DNA from: Inmirania thermothiophila
GTDB lineage: Bacteria > Pseudomonadota > Gammaproteobacteria > DSM-100275
Reading direction: 5' to 3'
Assembly (NCBI RefSeq): GCF_003751635.1
Contig: NZ_RJVI01000002.1
Location: forward strand, 248,001-312,000
DNA length: 64,000 nt
In this document: piece by piece, positions 35,146 through 45,472 of the stretch
Layout of the letters: each line of letters opens with the position of its first letter
Position numbering within the stretch: position 1 is the stretch's first letter
Made by a program: the position numbers and the translations under genes
Notes under the pieces: generated by a model
The model's database searches: none
The model's input: only the letters and a program-made list of their open reading frames with translations
Told to the model about the DNA's origin: nothing

Positions 35146-35946
35146 ATGCTGCGACGCCTGCTGACCGCCGCCGTCCTGCTCCCACTGACGGTCGCCGCCA
35201 TCCTGGGGCTGCCCACGGTCTGGCTCGCGCTGCCCTTCGTCCTCGTGACCGCGGGTGCGGGCTGGGAGTGGGCGCGCCTGACGGGGCTCGCCGGGGCCGC
35301 CGCGGCGGCCTACGCGGCGGCGGTGGCGGCGGGGGTGGCGGCGCTGCTCGTCGCCGGCGAGGGGGCGGTGCGGCTCGTGGCCTGGCTCGCCCTGGCATGG
35401 TGGCTTGCGGCGGCGGTGCTCGTGGTGCGCTATCCGGGGCCGGGGCGGATGCGCCGGGCGGTGTGGGGCTGGCGCGCGGCCGGTCTGCTGGTGCTGGTGC
35501 CGGCCTGCGCCGCGGCCCTCGCCGTGCACGGCCGCCCCGGCGGTGCGGGGTTGCTGCTCTACCTCCTCGTGGTGGTGTGGGCGGCGGACAGCGGGGCCTA
35601 TCTCGTCGGCCGGCGCTGGGGTCGGCACCGCCTCATCCCGCGGGTGAGCCCGGGCAAGACCTGGGAGGGGCTCGCGGGGGGGGTGCTGGCGGCGATGGCG
35701 GCGGCGCTCGCGGCCGCCGCCGCGGGGCTTGGCGGCGGTCCGTCCTGGTTTGCCCTCACCCTCGCCGTCGCCCTATCCTCGGTGGTCGGCGATCTGCTCG
35801 AGAGTCTCGTCAAGCGGGAGCGCGGCGTGAAGGACAGCGGCGGACTGCTGCCCGGACACGGCGGGCTGTTGGACCGGATCGACAGCATCACGGCGGCGGC
35901 GCCGGTCTATCTCGTGGGGCTCGGCGCGGCGGGGGGCGGGGCGTGA
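35146..35946 (+). CDS. cdsA: Phosphatidate cytidylyltransferase
   Basis: 266-residue membrane enzyme making CDP-diacylglycerol from phosphatidate and CTP. It has about seven hydrophobic helices. The family signature near the C-terminus includes [20 protein letters not shown] followed by [12 protein letters not shown]. The last base pairs overlap the dxr start (GTGA). The position after uppS is conserved. Confidence 0.96.
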   Translation: MLRRLLTAAVLLPLTVAAILGLPTVWLALPFVLVTAGAGWEWARLTGLAGAAAAAYAAAVAAGVAALLVAGEGAVRLVAWLALAWWLAAAVLVVRYPGPGRMRRAVWGWRAAGLLVLVPACAAALAVHGRPGGAGLLLYLLVVVWAADSGAYLVGRRWGRHRLIPRVSPGKTWEGLAGGVLAAMAAALAAAAAGLGGGPSWFALTLAVALSSVVGDLLESLVKRERGVKDSGGLLPGHGGLLDRIDSITAAAPVYLVGLGAAGGGA

Positions 35947-37115
35947 TCGGGCTCGCCGTGCTGGGGGCCACGGGCTCCATCGGGCGCAGTACCCTGGACG
36001 TGGCCGCGCGCCATCCCGACCGCTTCCGCGTCGTCGCCCTGGCCGGCGCGCGCGACGTCGAGGGGATGCGGGCGCTGTGCGGGCGCTTCCGCCCGGCGGT
36101 GGTGGCCATGGCCGAGCCCGCCGCGGCGCGCCGCCTGGCGCAGGGCCTGCGCGAGGAGGGCCTGGGGATCGAGGTCCTCGCCGGCGCCGAGGGCGTCGAG
36201 GCGGTGGCGGCGCTGCCCGAGGCCGCCTTCGTCATGGCGGCCATCGTCGGTGCGGCGGGGCTGCGCCCGGCGCTCGCGGCGGCGCGCGCGGGCAAGCGCG
36301 TGCTGCTGGCGAACAAGGAGTCGCTGGTGATGGCCGGCGCCCTGTTCATGGAGGCGGTGCGCGAGGGGGGGGCGGAGCTCGTCCCCATCGACAGCGAGCA
36401 CAACGCCGTCTTCCAGTGCCTGCCGCCGGGCAGCCGGCCGGGGCAGGCCCCGGCCGGCGTGCGGCGGATCATCCTCACCGCCTCCGGCGGGCCGTTCCGC
36501 GACGCGCCGCTGGAGCGGCTGGCGGCGGTCACGCCCGAGGAGGCCTGCGCCCATCCCAACTGGTCCATGGGGCGCAAGATCTCGGTGGACTCGGCGACCA
36601 TGATGAACAAGGGCCTGGAAGTGATGGAGGCCTGCTGGCTCTTCGGGCTGCCGGCGGAGCGCGTGGAGGTGGTGCTGCACCCGCAGAGCATCGTCCACTC
36701 CCTGGTGGAGTACGTGGACGGCTCGGTGCTGGCGCAGCTCGGCAATCCGGACATGCGCACGCCCATCGCCCAGGCCCTGGGCTGGCCGGAGCGGATCGAG
36801 GCGGGCGTCGAGGCGTTGGATCTGGTGCGCGCCGGCCGGCTCGACTTCCGCGCCCCCGACCCTGGGCGCTATCCCTGCCTGGGCCTCGCCTACGCGGCCC
36901 AGCGCGCGGGGGGGACGGCGCCGGCGATCCTCAACGCCGCCAACGAGGTGGCGGTGGCGGCCTTCCTCGGCGGGCGGCTGCCCTTTACGGCCATCGCCGA
37001 GGTGATCGAGGACACCCTGGCGGCAGTGCCGGCGGGGCCGGCCGACAGCCTCGAGGCGGTGCTCGAGGCCGACCGCCGGGCACGAGAGCACGCCGCGCGG
37101 CGGGCGGCGGCCTGA
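35943..37115 (+). CDS. dxr: 1-deoxy-D-xylulose 5-phosphate reductoisomerase
   Basis: 390-residue NADPH enzyme turning DXP into 2-C-methylerythritol 4-phosphate, the committed step of the MEP isoprenoid pathway. It shows [14 protein letters not shown] (NADPH loop), [25 protein letters not shown] (metal-binding acids) and [24 protein letters not shown] 35943 overlaps the cdsA stop by four bases. It would be the consumer of any DXP made by the RuBisCO-like/cupin protein at 59897. Confidence 0.97.
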   Translation: MIGLAVLGATGSIGRSTLDVAARHPDRFRVVALAGARDVEGMRALCGRFRPAVVAMAEPAAARRLAQGLREEGLGIEVLAGAEGVEAVAALPEAAFVMAAIVGAAGLRPALAAARAGKRVLLANKESLVMAGALFMEAVREGGAELVPIDSEHNAVFQCLPPGSRPGQAPAGVRRIILTASGGPFRDAPLERLAAVTPEEACAHPNWSMGRKISVDSATMMNKGLEVMEACWLFGLPAERVEVVLHPQSIVHSLVEYVDGSVLAQLGNPDMRTPIAQALGWPERIEAGVEALDLVRAGRLDFRAPDPGRYPCLGLAYAAQRAGGTAPAILNAANEVAVAAFLGGRLPFTAIAEVIEDTLAAVPAGPADSLEAVLEADRRAREHAARRAAA

Positions 37116-37118
37116 GCC

Positions 37119-38471
37119 ATGGGCGGGATCCTCTTCACGCTGGCCTCCTTCACGGTCGCCCTCGCGATCCTCATCGCCGTGCACGAGTTCGGCCATTTCT
37201 GGGTCGCACGCAGGCTCGGGGTGCGGGTCCTGCGCTTCTCCATCGGCTTCGGCCGCCCGCTGTGGCGGCGGCAGGGCGCCGACGGCACCGAGTACGTGGT
37301 GGCGGTTCTGCCCCTCGGCGGCTACGTCAAGATGCTCGACGAGCACGAGGGGCCGGTGCCGCCGGCCGAGCGCCACCGCGCCTTCAACAACCAGCCCCTG
37401 TGGCGGCGCAGCGCCATCGTCCTCGCCGGGCCCGTCTTCAATCTGCTCTTCGCCCTCGTCGCCTACTGGGTCATCCACATGGCGGGGGTGACGGGGCTGC
37501 GGCCGGTGCTGGGGCCGGTGCCGGAGGGCACGCCGGCGGCGCAGGCGGGGCTGGCCGAGGGCGACGAGATCGTCGCCGTGGGGGGGCGGCGGACCCCGAC
37601 CTGGGACGCGGCCATGCTGGCGCTGCTGGATCGCGCCCTCGCGGGTGAGGCGGTGCGGCTCAGGGTGCGGCGGGCCGGCGGCGGCGAGACGGCGCTGGAG
37701 CTGGCGCTGCCGGGGCTCGCGGGGGCGGCCGAGGGGGAGCTCGATCCCGCCACCCTGGGCCTCGTGCCGTGGCAGCCGCGGATGGCGCCGGTGATCGACC
37801 GCGTGGTCCCGGGCGGGGCGGCCGAGGCCGCGGGGCTCGAGCCCGGCGACGAGGTGCTGGCCGCCGACGGCGTCCCCATGCCCACCTGGCAGGCCTGGGT
37901 GGACTACGTGCGCGCCCGGCCCGGGCAGCCGATCCGCGTCCGGGTGCGCCGGGGCGAGGCGGTGGTGGAGCTGGAGGTGACGCCGGAGGCGGGGGAGGAC
38001 GGCGTCGGGCGCATCGGGGCCTATGTGCGCATCCCGGAGGGCGTCTTCGAGGCCATGCGGGTGGAGGTGCGCTACGGCCCCGTGGCGGCGGCGCGGGAGG
38101 CGGCGGCCAAGACCGGCCGCATGATCGGGCTCATGGTGCGGCTGCTCGGGCGGATGGCGCTGGGACAGGCCTCGGTGGAGAACCTCAGCGGCCCCATCAG
38201 CATCGCCCAGTACGCGGGCCAGTCGGCGGCGGTGGGGCTGGTGCCCTTCCTGTCCTTCCTCGCCGTGGTGAGCATCAGTCTGGGTATAATCAACCTCGCG
38301 CCGATCCCGCTGCTCGACGGGGGGCATCTCCTCTACTACCTCATCGAGGCGGTCAAGGGCAGCCCGCTCTCGGAGCAGGCGCAGATGCTCGGGCAGCGCG
38401 TGGGGATCGCCGTGCTGCTGGCCCTTATGGGGCTGGCGTTCTACAACGATCTCGCCAGGCTCCTCGGCTGA
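37119..38471 (+). CDS. rseP: Site-2 RIP metalloprotease RseP
   Basis: 450-residue intramembrane zinc protease that cleaves anti-sigma factor RseA in the sigma-E envelope stress response. The zinc motif HEFGH is at 22-26 in the first helix. Two PDZ domains are seen at about 125-205 and 220-295. The C-terminal motif is NLAPIPLLDGGHLLYYLIE, with the third zinc ligand Asp. It starts four bases after dxr and precedes bamA, the usual order. Confidence 0.97.
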   Translation: MGGILFTLASFTVALAILIAVHEFGHFWVARRLGVRVLRFSIGFGRPLWRRQGADGTEYVVAVLPLGGYVKMLDEHEGPVPPAERHRAFNNQPLWRRSAIVLAGPVFNLLFALVAYWVIHMAGVTGLRPVLGPVPEGTPAAQAGLAEGDEIVAVGGRRTPTWDAAMLALLDRALAGEAVRLRVRRAGGGETALELALPGLAGAAEGELDPATLGLVPWQPRMAPVIDRVVPGGAAEAAGLEPGDEVLAADGVPMPTWQAWVDYVRARPGQPIRVRVRRGEAVVELEVTPEAGEDGVGRIGAYVRIPEGVFEAMRVEVRYGPVAAAREAAAKTGRMIGLMVRLLGRMALGQASVENLSGPISIAQYAGQSAAVGLVPFLSFLAVVSISLGIINLAPIPLLDGGHLLYYLIEAVKGSPLSEQAQMLGQRVGIAVLLALMGLAFYNDLARLLG

Positions 38472-38541
38472 AGGGCCGCTGCCGGGGGCGTGCCGCCCGG
38501 CGGGGCCGTGCTGCGGCCGGGAGGAGGGTCAGGGGGCGCCG

Positions 38542-40854
38542 ATGCAGGGTATGCGGGGGGGGAGCATCCGCCGGTCGCTCGGCTGGCTCGCCGCGGTGGT
38601 GCTGCTCGTTGCGAGTGCGGCGGCCGGCGCCTTCGAGCCCTTCCGCGTCGAGGCCATCCGCGTCGAGGGCAACGTCCGCATCACCGAGGGCACGGTCTTC
38701 AGCTACCTCCCCGTGCAGGTGGGGGACCGCCTCGACGAGGAGGCGGCCGCGGGTGCAATCCGCGCCCTCTTCCGCACGGGCTTCTTCGAGGACGTGCGCC
38801 TCGAGCGCGACGGTGCGACCCTGGTCGTGGTGGTGCGGGAACGCCCGGCCATCGGCGCGGTGGAGATCGAGGGCAACCGGGCGATCCCCACCGACGAGCT
38901 GAAGAAGTCGCTGAAGGATCTGGGGCTCGCCGAGGGCCGGGTGTTCGACCGCTCGCTGCTCGAGCGCATCCGGCGCGAGCTGGAGCGGCAGTACCTCAGC
39001 CAGGGCAAGTACGCGGCGCGGATCGAGACCGAGGTCGAGCCGCTGGAGCGCAACCGCGTCGCGGTGCGGCTCAGGATCCGCGAGGGCGAGGCGGCGCGCA
39101 TCCGGGCCATCCGCATCCTCGGCAACCGGGCGTTCACGGACGAGGCGCTCCTGGACCGCTTCCAGCTCGGCCCCAAGGGGCCCTTCGCGTGGTTCTCCAA
39201 GCGCGACCAGTACTCGCGCCAGCGCCTCGCCGGCGATCTCGAGACCTTGCGCGCCTACTACATGGACCGGGGCTACGTGGAGTTCGCCGTGGACTCCACC
39301 GTGGTCACCCTGACCCCGGACCGGGGCTCGGTCTTCATCACCATCCGCGTCCGCGAGGGCGGACGCTACCGGGTCGGCCGCGTACGGGTGGTGGGCGAGA
39401 CGGTGGTGCCGCGCGAGGAGCTCGAGGCCCTGCTCACGGTGGCCCAGGGCGAGGTCTTCTCCCAACGCGCGGTGACGGAGAGCGCCGACGCCATCGCCGA
39501 GCGGCTGGGGGTCGAGGGGTTCGCCTTCGCCAATGTCAACCCCGTGCCGGAGCTGCACCGCGAGGCCGGCACCGTGGACCTGACCTTCTTCGTCGACCCG
39601 GGCAAGCGCGTCTACGTGCGCCGGGTGGAGATCTCCGGCAACACCCTCACCCGCGACGCCGTCATCCGGCGCGAGCTGCGCCAGCCCGAGGGGGCGCCGC
39701 TGTCGACGGAGGCGGTGCGGCTGTCGCGCACGCGCCTGCAGCGCCTCGGCTTCTTCGAGGAGGTCAACGTCGAGACGCCGCGCGTGCCCGGCTCGCCCGA
39801 CCTCGTGGACGTGCGCCTGACGGTGAAGGAGCGCCCCACCGGCAACCTCATCGCCAGCGTCGGCTACTCCGACACCCAGGGGGTGATCTTCTCGGGCAGC
39901 GTCTCCGAGGACAACCTCTTCGGGCGCGGCACGCGCCTGAAGCTGCAGATCGACAACAGCAGCTCCAACCGCATCTACAGCCTGGCCTACGACAACCCCT
40001 ACTACACCCTGGACGGCGTCAGCCGCGGCTTCAGCCTCAACTCGCGGCGCACCGACGCCGCCGAGGCCAACGTCTCCGACTACAGCACCGACGTCGACGG
40101 CGCGGAGATCCACTGGGGGGTCCCGGTGACCGAGGAGGACCGCCTCCGGTTCGGCATCGGCGCCGAGGCGACGCGGCTGCACACCTTCTCCACCAGCCCC
40201 CAGGAGATCCTCGACTTCGCCGCCGCCACGGGCTCGTCCTTCACCACCTACCGGCTGGAGCTGGCCTGGACCCACGACAGCCGCGACCGGGCCTTCTTCG
40301 CCACCACGGGACTCTACCAGCGGGTGGGGCTGGAGCTGGCGGTGCCGGGCAGCGATCTCACCTTCTACAAGCTCGCCTACGACCTGCGCTGGTACCGTCC
40401 GCTGACGCGGCAGCTGACCTTCGTGGGCAAGCTGGGGGTCGCCTTCGGCGACGGCTACGGGGACACCGCCTCGCTGCCGTTCTTCGAGCACTTCTTCGCC
40501 GGCGGCGTGCGCTCCGTGCGGGGCTTCGACGGCAACTCCCTCGGCCCGCGCGACAGCACCGGCGACCCCTTCGGCGGCAACCTGCGCGTAGTGACCAACC
40601 TCGAGCTGGTGCTGCCCCTGCCGGGGATGGCGGACAACGACGCCGTGCGCGTGGCGGGCTTCGTCGATGTGGGCAACGTCTTCGACACCGACGGCGCCGG
40701 CTTCGACCCCGACGCGCTGCGCGCCTCGGCCGGTGTGGCCCTGAACTGGTTCTCGCCCATCGGTCCGCTGATCTTCAGCTGGGCGACGCCGCTGCGCTCC
40801 GAGCCCGGGGACGAGACGCAGAGCTTCCAGTTCTCCCTCGGCTTCGCCTTCTGA
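38542..40854 (+). CDS. bamA: Outer-membrane protein assembly factor BamA
   Basis: 770-residue Omp85 protein that inserts beta-barrel proteins into the outer membrane. It has a signal peptide (about 1-34), five POTRA domains (about 35-425: VEAIRVEGNVRITE, IGAVEIEGNRAIPTDE and so on), and a 16-strand barrel. The barrel has the loop-6 motif VRGFDGNSLGPRD and ends in a C-terminal phenylalanine (QFSLGFAF). ATG 38542 is used; a second ATG three codons later is possible. Confidence 0.97.
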   Translation: MQGMRGGSIRRSLGWLAAVVLLVASAAAGAFEPFRVEAIRVEGNVRITEGTVFSYLPVQVGDRLDEEAAAGAIRALFRTGFFEDVRLERDGATLVVVVRERPAIGAVEIEGNRAIPTDELKKSLKDLGLAEGRVFDRSLLERIRRELERQYLSQGKYAARIETEVEPLERNRVAVRLRIREGEAARIRAIRILGNRAFTDEALLDRFQLGPKGPFAWFSKRDQYSRQRLAGDLETLRAYYMDRGYVEFAVDSTVVTLTPDRGSVFITIRVREGGRYRVGRVRVVGETVVPREELEALLTVAQGEVFSQRAVTESADAIAERLGVEGFAFANVNPVPELHREAGTVDLTFFVDPGKRVYVRRVEISGNTLTRDAVIRRELRQPEGAPLSTEAVRLSRTRLQRLGFFEEVNVETPRVPGSPDLVDVRLTVKERPTGNLIASVGYSDTQGVIFSGSVSEDNLFGRGTRLKLQIDNSSSNRIYSLAYDNPYYTLDGVSRGFSLNSRRTDAAEANVSDYSTDVDGAEIHWGVPVTEEDRLRFGIGAEATRLHTFSTSPQEILDFAAATGSSFTTYRLELAWTHDSRDRAFFATTGLYQRVGLELAVPGSDLTFYKLAYDLRWYRPLTRQLTFVGKLGVAFGDGYGDTASLPFFEHFFAGGVRSVRGFDGNSLGPRDSTGDPFGGNLRVVTNLELVLPLPGMADNDAVRVAGFVDVGNVFDTDGAGFDPDALRASAGVALNWFSPIGPLIFSWATPLRSEPGDETQSFQFSLGFAF

Positions 40855-40918
40855 GGAGCGGGGGCGCGTGCTAAGCTGTGCGCCGGCCTGGCATCGGGCG
40901 AGGAGAGAAGGGGTCACG

Positions 40919-41449
40919 ATGAGCCGCCGTTTCCTTGGCGTGGCGGCGTGGGTCCTGGCGGCGTTGCTCGCCGCGGGGGGCGCCGGCGCCGCCGAGCTTC
41001 GCATCGGATACGTCAACCCGGCCAAGGTGCTGGAGGCGGCGCCGCAGCGCGCCGCCGCCGAGGCCCGGCTCGAGGAGGAGTTCTCGCCGCGCCAGCGCGA
41101 GCTGGTGGCGAAGCAGAAGGAGCTGCGGGGGCTGGAGGAGCGCCTGGCGCGCGACGGGGCGATCATGAGCGAGGCCGAGCGCGGCCGCCTCGAGCAGGAG
41201 ATCCGCAGCCGCCAGCGCGAGCTCAAGCGCGAGGGCGACGAGTTCCGCGAGGACCTCAACATCCGCCGCAACGAGGAGCTCGCCAAGCTGCAGCGGCTGG
41301 TGGCCGAGACCATCCGCCGTCTCGCCGCCGAGGGCGGCTACGACCTCGTCCTCACCGACGGGGTCCTCTACGCCAGCGAGCGCGTCGATCTCACCGCCCG
41401 CGTCATCGAGGCGCTCAAGGCCCGGCAGCGGCCCGACGCCGGGCGCTAG
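40919..41449 (+). CDS. skp: Periplasmic chaperone Skp/OmpH
   Basis: 176-residue outer-membrane protein chaperone. The signal peptide is MSRRFLGVAAWVLAALLAAG, cleaved near AGA/AEL. The mature part starts LRIGYVNPAKVLEAAPQ, then a long charged coiled coil (about 50-135) forms the tentacle, and the sequence closes YDLVLTDGVLYASERVDLT. ATG 40919 follows GAGGAGAGAAGG. It lies between bamA and lpxD, as is usual. Confidence 0.95.
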   Translation: MSRRFLGVAAWVLAALLAAGGAGAAELRIGYVNPAKVLEAAPQRAAAEARLEEEFSPRQRELVAKQKELRGLEERLARDGAIMSEAERGRLEQEIRSRQRELKREGDEFREDLNIRRNEELAKLQRLVAETIRRLAAEGGYDLVLTDGVLYASERVDLTARVIEALKARQRPDAGR

Positions 41450-41452
41450 CCC

Positions 41453-42481
41453 GTGGCGGGGCGGACCCTCGGCGAGCTGGCGGCGCACGTCGGGGCCGAG
41501 CTTCGCGGCGACCCGGGGCGGCGCGTGGAGGCCGCCGCGCCGCTGGACCGGGCGGGTCCGCGGGACCTGGCCTTCCTGGGCCACCCGCGCTTCCGCCGCC
41601 ACCTGGCGGCGACCCGGGCCGCGGCGGTGATCCTCGCCCCCGAGCACGCCGGCGACTGCCCGGTGGCGGCGCTGCTCACCGCCAACCCCTACCTCGCCTG
41701 GGCGCGGGCGCTGGCGCTGCTGCATCCGGAGCCGCCGCCGCGGCCCGGCGTGCACCCGCGGGCGGTGGTGGCCGAGGGGGCGCGCCTCGGTGCCGGCGTC
41801 TCCGTGGGGCCGTGTGCGGTGGTGGAGGCGGGGGCGGAGCTCGGCGACGGCGTGGTGGTGGGCCCCGGCTGCGTGGTGGGGCGCGAGGCGCGCATCGGTC
41901 CCGGCAGCCGCCTGGTCGCCAACGTCACCCTCGGGCCGGGGGTGATCCTCGGGGCGCGGGTGCTGGTCCATCCGGGGGCGGTGATCGGCGCCGACGGCTT
42001 CGGTTTCGCCCGGGACGGCGAGCGCTGGGTGCGCATCCCGCAGCTCGGCACGGTGCGCATCGGCGACGACGTGGAGATCGGCGCCAACACCACCATCGAC
42101 CGCGGCGCCCTCGAGGACACGGTGATCGAGGAGGGGTGCAAGCTGGACAACCAGATCCAGGTGGCGCACAACTGCCACATCGGCGCCCACACCGCCATCG
42201 CCGGCTGCGTCGGCATCGCGGGCAGCACCCGCATCGGGCGGCGCTGCCGCATCGGCGGCGGGGTCGGCATCACCGGCCACCTGGAGATCGCCGACGACGT
42301 CCAGATCACCGCCATGTCCATGGTCACGGGGAGCATCCGCGAGCCCGGGGTCTACTCCTCGGGCACGCCGCTCGAGGCCAACCCGCGCTGGCGGCGCAAC
42401 GCCGCCCGTTTCACCCGCCTCGACGAGCTGGCGCGGCGCGTGCAGGCGCTGGAGCGGGCGCTGGGCGGGCGCCGGCGCTAG
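41453..42481 (+). CDS. lpxD: UDP-3-O-(3-hydroxyacyl)glucosamine N-acyltransferase
   Basis: 342-residue left-handed beta-helix acyltransferase, third step of lipid A synthesis. The N-terminal uridine-binding domain (about 1-100) is followed by hexapeptide repeats (about 105-310). The catalytic histidine region is NQIQVAHNCHIGAHTAIAGC, and the C-terminal helix is RLDELARRVQALERAL. GTG 41453 lies three bases after skp. Confidence 0.97.
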   Translation: MAGRTLGELAAHVGAELRGDPGRRVEAAAPLDRAGPRDLAFLGHPRFRRHLAATRAAAVILAPEHAGDCPVAALLTANPYLAWARALALLHPEPPPRPGVHPRAVVAEGARLGAGVSVGPCAVVEAGAELGDGVVVGPGCVVGREARIGPGSRLVANVTLGPGVILGARVLVHPGAVIGADGFGFARDGERWVRIPQLGTVRIGDDVEIGANTTIDRGALEDTVIEEGCKLDNQIQVAHNCHIGAHTAIAGCVGIAGSTRIGRRCRIGGGVGITGHLEIADDVQITAMSMVTGSIREPGVYSSGTPLEANPRWRRNAARFTRLDELARRVQALERALGGRRR

Positions 42482-42519
42482 GGCGAGGTTCGTTTCCGCT
42501 CGGCAACGGGGAGAGCATC

Positions 42520-42966
42520 GTGGAGACCGGATTCGGCATCGAGGAGATCCAGCGGCTGCTGCCGCACCGCTACCCCTTCCTGCTCATCGACCGGGTGCTC
42601 GAGTGCGTGCCCGGCGAGCGCATCCTGGCCCTGAAGAACGTCACCGTGAACGAGCCGTTCTTCCCCGGCCACTTCCCCGGCCGGCCGGTGATGCCGGGGG
42701 TCATGATGGTGGAGGCCATGGCCCAGGCCACGGCCCTGCTCGCCTTCCGCACGCGCCCGCAGGCGGTGGGCTCGATCTTCTACTTCGTGGGCATGGACAA
42801 GGTGCGCTTCCGCCGGCCGGTGGGCCCGGGCGACCAGGTGCGCATCGAGGCGCGCATCCTGCGTGCGGTGCGCGGGATCTGGCGCTTCGCGGTGGAGGCG
42901 CGGGTGGGCGAGGAGGTGGTGGCCGAGGGCGAGCTCATGGCCACGGCGGAGACGGAGCGCGCATGA
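42520..42966 (+). CDS. fabZ: 3-hydroxyacyl-ACP dehydratase FabZ
   Basis: 148-residue hotdog-fold dehydratase of fatty-acid elongation. Catalytic residues lie in [23 protein letters not shown] (His and Glu). The opening is [23 protein letters not shown] 42520 is chosen for its GGGGAG site at six bases and because it gives the family's normal length; no ATG precedes the domain. The ATGA at its end is the start of lpxA. Confidence 0.96.
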   Translation: METGFGIEEIQRLLPHRYPFLLIDRVLECVPGERILALKNVTVNEPFFPGHFPGRPVMPGVMMVEAMAQATALLAFRTRPQAVGSIFYFVGMDKVRFRRPVGPGDQVRIEARILRAVRGIWRFAVEARVGEEVVAEGELMATAETERA

Positions 42967-43733
42967 TCGACCCGCGCGCGGTGGTGGATCCGGCGGCGCG
43001 GCTCGCCGCGGACGTGGAAGTGGGCCCGTTCGCGGTGATCGGGCCGGAGGTGGAGATCGGCGCCGGCTGCGTGATCGGGCCCCACGCGGTGATCGAGGGG
43101 CCGACCCGGATCGGGCGGCGCAACCGCATCCACGCCTTCGCCGCCCTCGGGGGCGCCCCCCAGGACAAGGGCTACGGCGGCGAGGAGACGCGCCTCGAGA
43201 TCGGCGACGACAACGTCATCCGCGAGTACGTCACCATCCATCGCGGCACCGCCGCCGGCGGCGGCGTCACCCGCATCGGCAGCGGCAACTTCATCATGGC
43301 CTACGCCCACATCGCCCACGACTGCCAGGTGGGCGACGGCACCGTCTTCGCCAACGGCGCCTCCCTCGCCGGCCACGTCGTGGTGGAGGACCACGTGGTC
43401 TTCGGCGGCTTCGCCCTCGTCCACCAGTTCTGCCGCATCGGGCGCCACGCCTTTCTCGCCATGGGCTGCGGCGTAGCCAAGGACGTCCCGCCCTTCGTGC
43501 GCGTGGCCGGCAATCCGGCGCGCCCCTACGGGCTCAACACCCCGGGCCTGCGGCGGCGCGGCTTCGCCCCCGCGACCCTGGAGGGCCTGCGCCGCGCCTA
43601 CAAGGTCCTCTACAAGGAGGGGCTGACGCTGGCGCAGGCCCAGGCGCGGCTTCAGGCCATGGCCGCCGAGCTGCCGGAGGCGGGGGTGATGGCCGCCTTC
43701 ATCGCCGGCGCGCGGCGCAGCATCGTGCGCTGA
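42963..43733 (+). CDS. lpxA: UDP-N-acetylglucosamine acyltransferase
   Basis: 256-residue trimeric beta-helix enzyme that starts lipid A synthesis. Hexapeptide repeats run from about 1 to 185. The catalytic histidine is in [15 protein letters not shown], with further family blocks [15 protein letters not shown] and [12 protein letters not shown]. The C-terminal helices begin near [10 protein letters not shown]. It overlaps fabZ by four bases. Confidence 0.97.
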   Translation: MIDPRAVVDPAARLAADVEVGPFAVIGPEVEIGAGCVIGPHAVIEGPTRIGRRNRIHAFAALGGAPQDKGYGGEETRLEIGDDNVIREYVTIHRGTAAGGGVTRIGSGNFIMAYAHIAHDCQVGDGTVFANGASLAGHVVVEDHVVFGGFALVHQFCRIGRHAFLAMGCGVAKDVPPFVRVAGNPARPYGLNTPGLRRRGFAPATLEGLRRAYKVLYKEGLTLAQAQARLQAMAAELPEAGVMAAFIAGARRSIVR

Positions 43734-43742
43734 CGGCGCCCG

Positions 43743-44891
43743 ATGCGGATCGGCATCGTCGCCGGCGAGGCCTCCGGGGACCTGCTCGCGGCAGGCCTGA
43801 TGCGGGCCCTGGCCGAGCGCCTGCCCGGGGTGCGCTTCGAGGGGGTGGCCGGCCCCCTGATGCGGGAGGCGGGCTGCGAGGCCCTCGCCGACGCCGAGGA
43901 GCTGGGGCTGATCGGTCTCGCCGAGGTGGTGCGCCACCTGCCGCGGCTGCTGCGGCTGCGCCGGCGGCTCGCCCGGCACTTCCTCGCCCGGCCGCCGGCG
44001 CTCTTCATCGGGGTCGATGCCCCGGACTTCAACCTCGGCCTGGAGGCCCGCCTGCGCGCCGCGGGGATCCCCACCGTGCACTACGTCAGTCCCACGGTGT
44101 GGGCCTGGCGGCGGGGACGGGTGCGCAGGATCGCCGCCGCGGTGGATCTCATGCTCACCCTCTTCCCCTTCGAGGCCCGCTTCTACGAGGCCCACGGGGT
44201 GTCGGTGCGCTTCGTCGGCCACCCCCTCGCCGACCGCGTGCCGCTGGTGCCCGACCGCCTCGCCGCCCGCCGCCGGCTGGGGCTCGCCGCCGAGGGGGAG
44301 CTGGTGGCGCTGCTGCCGGGTTCGCGCCCGAGCGAGGTGCGAAGCCTCGCCGGACCCTTCCTGGATGCGCTACGCTGGTGCGCGGCGCGCCGGCCGGGGC
44401 TTCGCGCCGCGGTGCCGCTGGCGAGCGCGGCCACCCGCGCCCTTTTCGAGGAGGCGCGGCGGCTGCGCGGGGCGGGGCTGGCGTTGACCCTGGTGGAGGG
44501 GCGGTCGCGGGAGGTGATGGAGGCGGCGGACGTGGTCCTCACGGCCTCGGGGACGGCGACCCTGGAGGCGCTGCTCCTCAAGCGGCCGATGGTGGTCGCC
44601 TACCGGCTCTCGCGCGCAAGCTACTGGCTCGTGCGCCGGCTCATGGAGGTGCCGCACTTCTCGCTCCCCAACCTCCTCGCCGGGCGGGCGCTGGTGCCGG
44701 AGCTGGCCCAGGAGGCGGTGACGGGGGAGCGGCTGGGGCGCGCGCTCCTGGCCTATCTGGAGGACCCCGAGGCCGGGGCGCGCCTGCAGGAGACCTTCGC
44801 CGAGATCCACTACGCCCTGCGCTGCGGCGCCGACGAGCGGGCCGCGGAGGCGGTGGCGTCGCTGCTGGCCGCCCGGGGGGCGCCGTCGTGA
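43743..44891 (+). CDS. lpxB: Lipid-A-disaccharide synthase
   Basis: 382-residue GT19 glycosyltransferase joining UDP-diacylglucosamine and lipid X. It shows [16 protein letters not shown] at the N-terminus, [27 protein letters not shown] and [20 protein letters not shown]. It starts nine bases after lpxA and overlaps rnhB at GTGA. Confidence 0.97.
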   Translation: MRIGIVAGEASGDLLAAGLMRALAERLPGVRFEGVAGPLMREAGCEALADAEELGLIGLAEVVRHLPRLLRLRRRLARHFLARPPALFIGVDAPDFNLGLEARLRAAGIPTVHYVSPTVWAWRRGRVRRIAAAVDLMLTLFPFEARFYEAHGVSVRFVGHPLADRVPLVPDRLAARRRLGLAAEGELVALLPGSRPSEVRSLAGPFLDALRWCAARRPGLRAAVPLASAATRALFEEARRLRGAGLALTLVEGRSREVMEAADVVLTASGTATLEALLLKRPMVVAYRLSRASYWLVRRLMEVPHFSLPNLLAGRALVPELAQEAVTGERLGRALLAYLEDPEAGARLQETFAEIHYALRCGADERAAEAVASLLAARGAPS

Positions 44892-45472
44892 CCGCCGCGG
44901 TGGAGCGCGTCGCCGGGGTGGACGAGGCCGGCCGCGGGCCGCTGGCCGGTCCGGTGGTGGCGGCGGCGGTGATCCTCGATCCGGCCCGTCCGGTGGACGG
45001 GCTCGCCGACTCCAAGACCCTCGCGGCGCGGCGGCGCGAGGCGCTGGCGGCGCGGATCCGCGAGCGCGCGCTGGCGTGGGCGGTGGCCGAGGCGGGGGTG
45101 GAGGAGATCGAGCGGCTCAACATCCTCGGCGCCACGCTGCTCGCCATGCGCCGGGCGGTGGAGGCGCTGGCGGTGGCGCCTGAGGCGGTCCTCGTGGACG
45201 GCGACCGCTGTCCGCCGCTGGCGGTGCCGGCGCGGGCGGTGGTGCGGGGCGATCGCACCGTGGCGGCCATCGCCGCGGCCTCGATCCTCGCCAAGGTGGC
45301 CCGTGACGCGCACATGCAGGAGCTGGAGCGGTGCTACCCCGGCTACGGCTTCGCCCGCCACAAGGGCTATCCCACCCGCGAGCATCTGGAGGCCCTGGCG
45401 CGCCTCGGCCCGTGCCCGCAGCACCGGCGCGGCTTCGCGCCCGTGGCGCGGCTCCTGGGGGCAGGACGGTGA
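44888..45472 (+). CDS. rnhB: Ribonuclease HII
   Basis: 194-residue nuclease that removes ribonucleotides from DNA. The motif [20 protein letters not shown] holds the first two acidic residues. Others lie in [10 protein letters not shown] and [12 protein letters not shown]. The C-terminal segment is [22 protein letters not shown] 44888 overlaps lpxB by four bases; its own stop overlaps the dnaE start. Confidence 0.96.
   Translation: MTAAVERVAGVDEAGRGPLAGPVVAAAVILDPARPVDGLADSKTLAARRREALAARIRERALAWAVAEAGVEEIERLNILGATLLAMRRAVEALAVAPEAVLVDGDRCPPLAVPARAVVRGDRTVAAIAAASILAKVARDAHMQELERCYPGYGFARHKGYPTREHLEALARLGPCPQHRRGFAPVARLLGAGR

Noticed and set aside
40868-40918. A longer start for skp
   Set aside because: The extra 17 residues precede a clear signal peptide and lack a ribosome site; ATG 40919 has GAGGAGAGAAGG.
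38425-41313. A 962-codon minus-strand frame opposite bamA and skp
   Set aside because: Shadow of bamA/skp: low-complexity translation, no family features.
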